Source of the DNA: CAYMCO01 sp964388955
Lineage (GTDB): Bacteria > Chloroflexota > Anaerolineae > Anaerolineales > E44-bin32
Assembly: GCA_964388955.1 (NCBI GenBank)
Contig: CAYMCO010000032.1
Span: forward strand, 1-64,000
Direction of reading: 5' to 3'
Length of the DNA stretch: 64,000 nucleotides
Both the position numbers and the translations under genes were made by a program. This document shows positions 62,214-64,000 of the stretch, piece by piece. The notes under the pieces are model-generated. The model ran no database searches, had not been told where the DNA came from, and worked only from the letters and a program-made list of their open reading frames with translations. How positions within the stretch are numbered: position 1 is the stretch's first letter; every line of letters starts with the position of its first letter.

Positions 62214-64000
62214 CTATTCACAGGCTGTGCCCATCCTGACTGCCTCTATGTTCCACAATCCGGTGAACGATGATGCGTCCAAATCCAGCCCACAGTACCC
62301 CGGTCGATAGGCCATCAGCCGCGGCCGTATGTATAGCGGGATGGCGGGAATCTGGTCCCGGAAGCGCACCTGAGTGTCGCGCGCCGCGCGCACATATGCC
62401 TCCGAATCGGGAGCAGCAAGGCTCAACCCCATGCACGCCCGGTCAAAGCCGGCATCCTGCAACCCCGATGCATCCACCCCCAGCGGGTTGTCCTCGCTCG
62501 CCAGCTCCTCACCCGAAAACATCTCACAAGCGGGAATCAGGTAGTTCGGCCACGCCCACTGCACGAGACTCGACCGGCGGCCGAATGCCGGCCCCCCGGG
62601 CCAGGGTTCGAAGAGATCTTCAGGTGCAAGAGCCTGAACCTCGACTTGCACACCACATGCCCCAAGGTCGTGCTGAATTCGCTCCGCCACCTGTCGCTCC
62701 AGCGGACGATCAGGGGCCAACAAGGAGACGGCAAATGGGGTGCCGGGCTCCACTCCGAAGGCGACGCGCGCCCGCAGGGAGATCTCACCTTCGCCATCGA
62801 TCAAATCCCAGCCGGCCTCCCGCAACAGCGACTTCGCTTGGTCGGGATCGTAGGGGAGCCAACCCTCCGAAGGGGAGTAGAGCGGATGGTTTGGCGGAAG
62901 ATAGGAATCCGGGACTTCGCCGAGACCTCCCACGAAGTCTCGAATGATCGCCTCCCGGTCGATGCAGCGGCCGATCGCCTCGCGGGTCGTACGATCCAAG
63001 AAGAAAGATGGCGCCGAGGGGTCTGCAGGTGAGATGATCAATTCCAGCCGCTCCAGCAATCGCCCCGGCGCCCACGCCAGGCGCATGCGCCCCGCATCCT
63101 GTTGCTGGATGATCATCGACAGGGATGGCGGCGGCAGCAGATCTTCGTCGAGCACATCGCACTCACCGGTGATGACTTGCTGCAGCGCGGCGTCAGGCGA
63201 AACGTCGCCCAAGAAACGGAAGATCAGCCGGTCGAAATAGGGCAGACCCTCCTCAGCGCGGAAATATCCCGGGTTCTTTTCCAGCACGATCTGCTGGCCG
63301 TGCTGCCACGCCTCGATCACATAGGCGCCCCAACCCATCGGGGTCTCAACAGTCTCGGGCACAGAGAGCAATTCAGCGGCCGTGAATCCCGAGAGCACGT
63401 GCTGCGGAAGTGGAGAATGGAAGTTGGTCTGGTAGGCGCCGTCCATGAAACCGGGTATCCCGATCCAGCGGGTCGTCGATTCATCCAGCGCAACGTATTC
63501 GTCGGTGCGGTCGATCAGGTATTTGAGGGTAGGGGTATCAACGTCGGCGTCCACCTGGAACGAGAAGACCGAATCGGCGGCCGTCAGAGGCTGCCCATCC
63601 GACCAGGTGATATCGGAGCGGAGATGGAAATCCACCACCATCTGATCCATGCTGACCTCACCGCCCCAGAAATGATCGAGACATCCCGGTTCATCGCAGC
63701 CCGCCGGCGCGTAGCGATCCCCCAGCGCCAGATTCTTCGGTTGTCGGGTGTCGGGATTCCAATATACCTCCCCCAGGCCAACTCCGACCGCCTCGATGCG
63801 GGCTTCCCCATTCTCGAAGGAGGGCGTGCGCTCCAGAATCACCGGCTCAACGCGGTAGTCGCGCACGTCGAAGGGGCCGTCATATAGCGCTTCGAGGACG
63901 ACATCGGCCTCTCTGCTGGTTTCCCCGTACAAATATAAGGAGGCGGGTTCGTTCTTCAAGCAGACCACCAGCGTGGGAGGTGGAGGCGGAAGTGGAGTCG
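62214..64000 (-). CDS. Family-5 solute-binding protein (5' end beyond the window)
   Basis: At least 595 residues; the frame runs open through the window edge, so the start and any signal peptide are missing. The visible N-terminus is a Pro-rich linker (TPLPPPPPTLVV) as behind a lipobox. Domains are in normal order: FHLRSDITWSDGQPLTAADSVFSFQ, WGAYVIEAWQHGQQIVLEKNPGYFRAEEGLPYFDRLIFR, REAIGRCIDREAIIRDFV, YDPDQAKSLLREAGWDL, and C-terminal AARDTQVRFRDQIPAIPLYIRPRLMAYR. It probably captures oligopeptides for the transporter downstream. 192 bases separate it from the sigma factor. Confidence 0.88.
   Translation of the reverse strand, partial: TPLPPPPPTLVVCLKNEPASLYLYGETSREADVVLEALYDGPFDVRDYRVEPVILERTPSFENGEARIEAVGVGLGEVYWNPDTRQPKNLALGDRYAPAGCDEPGCLDHFWGGEVSMDQMVVDFHLRSDITWSDGQPLTAADSVFSFQVDADVDTPTLKYLIDRTDEYVALDESTTRWIGIPGFMDGAYQTNFHSPLPQHVLSGFTAAELLSVPETVETPMGWGAYVIEAWQHGQQIVLEKNPGYFRAEEGLPYFDRLIFRFLGDVSPDAALQQVITGECDVLDEDLLPPPSLSMIIQQQDAGRMRLAWAPGRLLERLELIISPADPSAPSFFLDRTTREAIGRCIDREAIIRDFVGGLGEVPDSYLPPNHPLYSPSEGWLPYDPDQAKSLLREAGWDLIDGEGEISLRARVAFGVEPGTPFAVSLLAPDRPLERQVAERIQHDLGACGVQVEVQALAPEDLFEPWPGGPAFGRRSSLVQWAWPNYLIPACEMFSGEELASEDNPLGVDASGLQDAGFDRACMGLSLAAPDSEAYVRAARDTQVRFRDQIPAIPLYIRPRLMAYRPGYCGLDLDASSFTGLWNIEAVRMGTACE

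Overview
The window is chromosomal DNA of a GC-rich bacterium, most likely a member of the Chloroflexota (Anaerolineae-like). This lineage call is an inference. It rests on a fused alpha-beta glycyl-tRNA synthetase, Pro/Thr-rich linkers behind membrane anchors and lipoboxes, coiled coils next to the lipobox of a solute-binding protein, a CIRCE-controlled groESL, and the gene order rpsB-tsf-pyrH-frr-uppS-cdsA. No prophage, insertion sequence, CRISPR array or rRNA was seen. Most genes are on the minus strand and many overlap by 4 to 14 bases, so translationally coupled operons are the rule.

Layout. 1-700: palindromic repeats, then tRNA-Ser(TGA), tRNA-Ser(GCT) and tRNA-Arg(GCG). 0.9-2.5 kb: a membrane sulfatase-like hydrolase. 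2.8-8.6 kb (minus): two LysM/M23 cell-wall peptidases, rho, an unknown membrane protein, glpX. 8.8-18.4 kb (minus): ugd, an active/inactive M16 peptidase pair, acpS, a hotdog thioesterase, then rpsB-tsf-pyrH-frr-uppS-cdsA. 18.5-25.1 kb (plus): an Rrf2 regulator with a candidate autoregulatory operator, a nitroreductase, and hutU, two membrane proteins (one MFS), hutI and an unlisted 58-residue membrane protein. 25.3-30.3 kb (minus): groES-groEL with CIRCE and two TPR membrane proteins. 30.6-32.2 kb (plus): RNase Z and an FmdB zinc ribbon. 32.3-48.5 kb (minus): Mth938-like protein, acylphosphatase, an isolated nuoL-nuoM pair, dnaG-rpoD, recO-glyQS, glmU-CNNM-cdd and tRNA-Gln. 48.6-49.6 kb: a receiver/roadblock-like protein.

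49.9-64 kb is the unusual part: a peptide/nickel-type (Opp/Dpp) ABC transporter island. Plus strand: a DppB-like permease followed by a DppC-like permease fused to an extracytoplasmic M28-peptidase-like domain that has lost most metal ligands. Minus strand: a family-5 solute-binding protein that runs off the window, an ECF sigma factor with an overlapping small ORF, oppD, oppF, a second solute-binding protein whose domain order is circularly permuted, dppB and two tandem dppC genes. Only one ATPase pair (oppD-oppF) serves two permease sets, so ATPase sharing is likely.

The strongest candidates for something undescribed are the circularly permuted binding protein (56735-58537) and the permease-M28 fusion (51102-53411). 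Smaller regulatory or repeat observations include a dyad overlapping the rrf2 promoter, a family of tandem heptamers in four intergenic regions, hairpins in the rpsB leader, and 3' hairpins between transporter genes. Functional statements come from reading motifs by eye; no database search or structure prediction was run.
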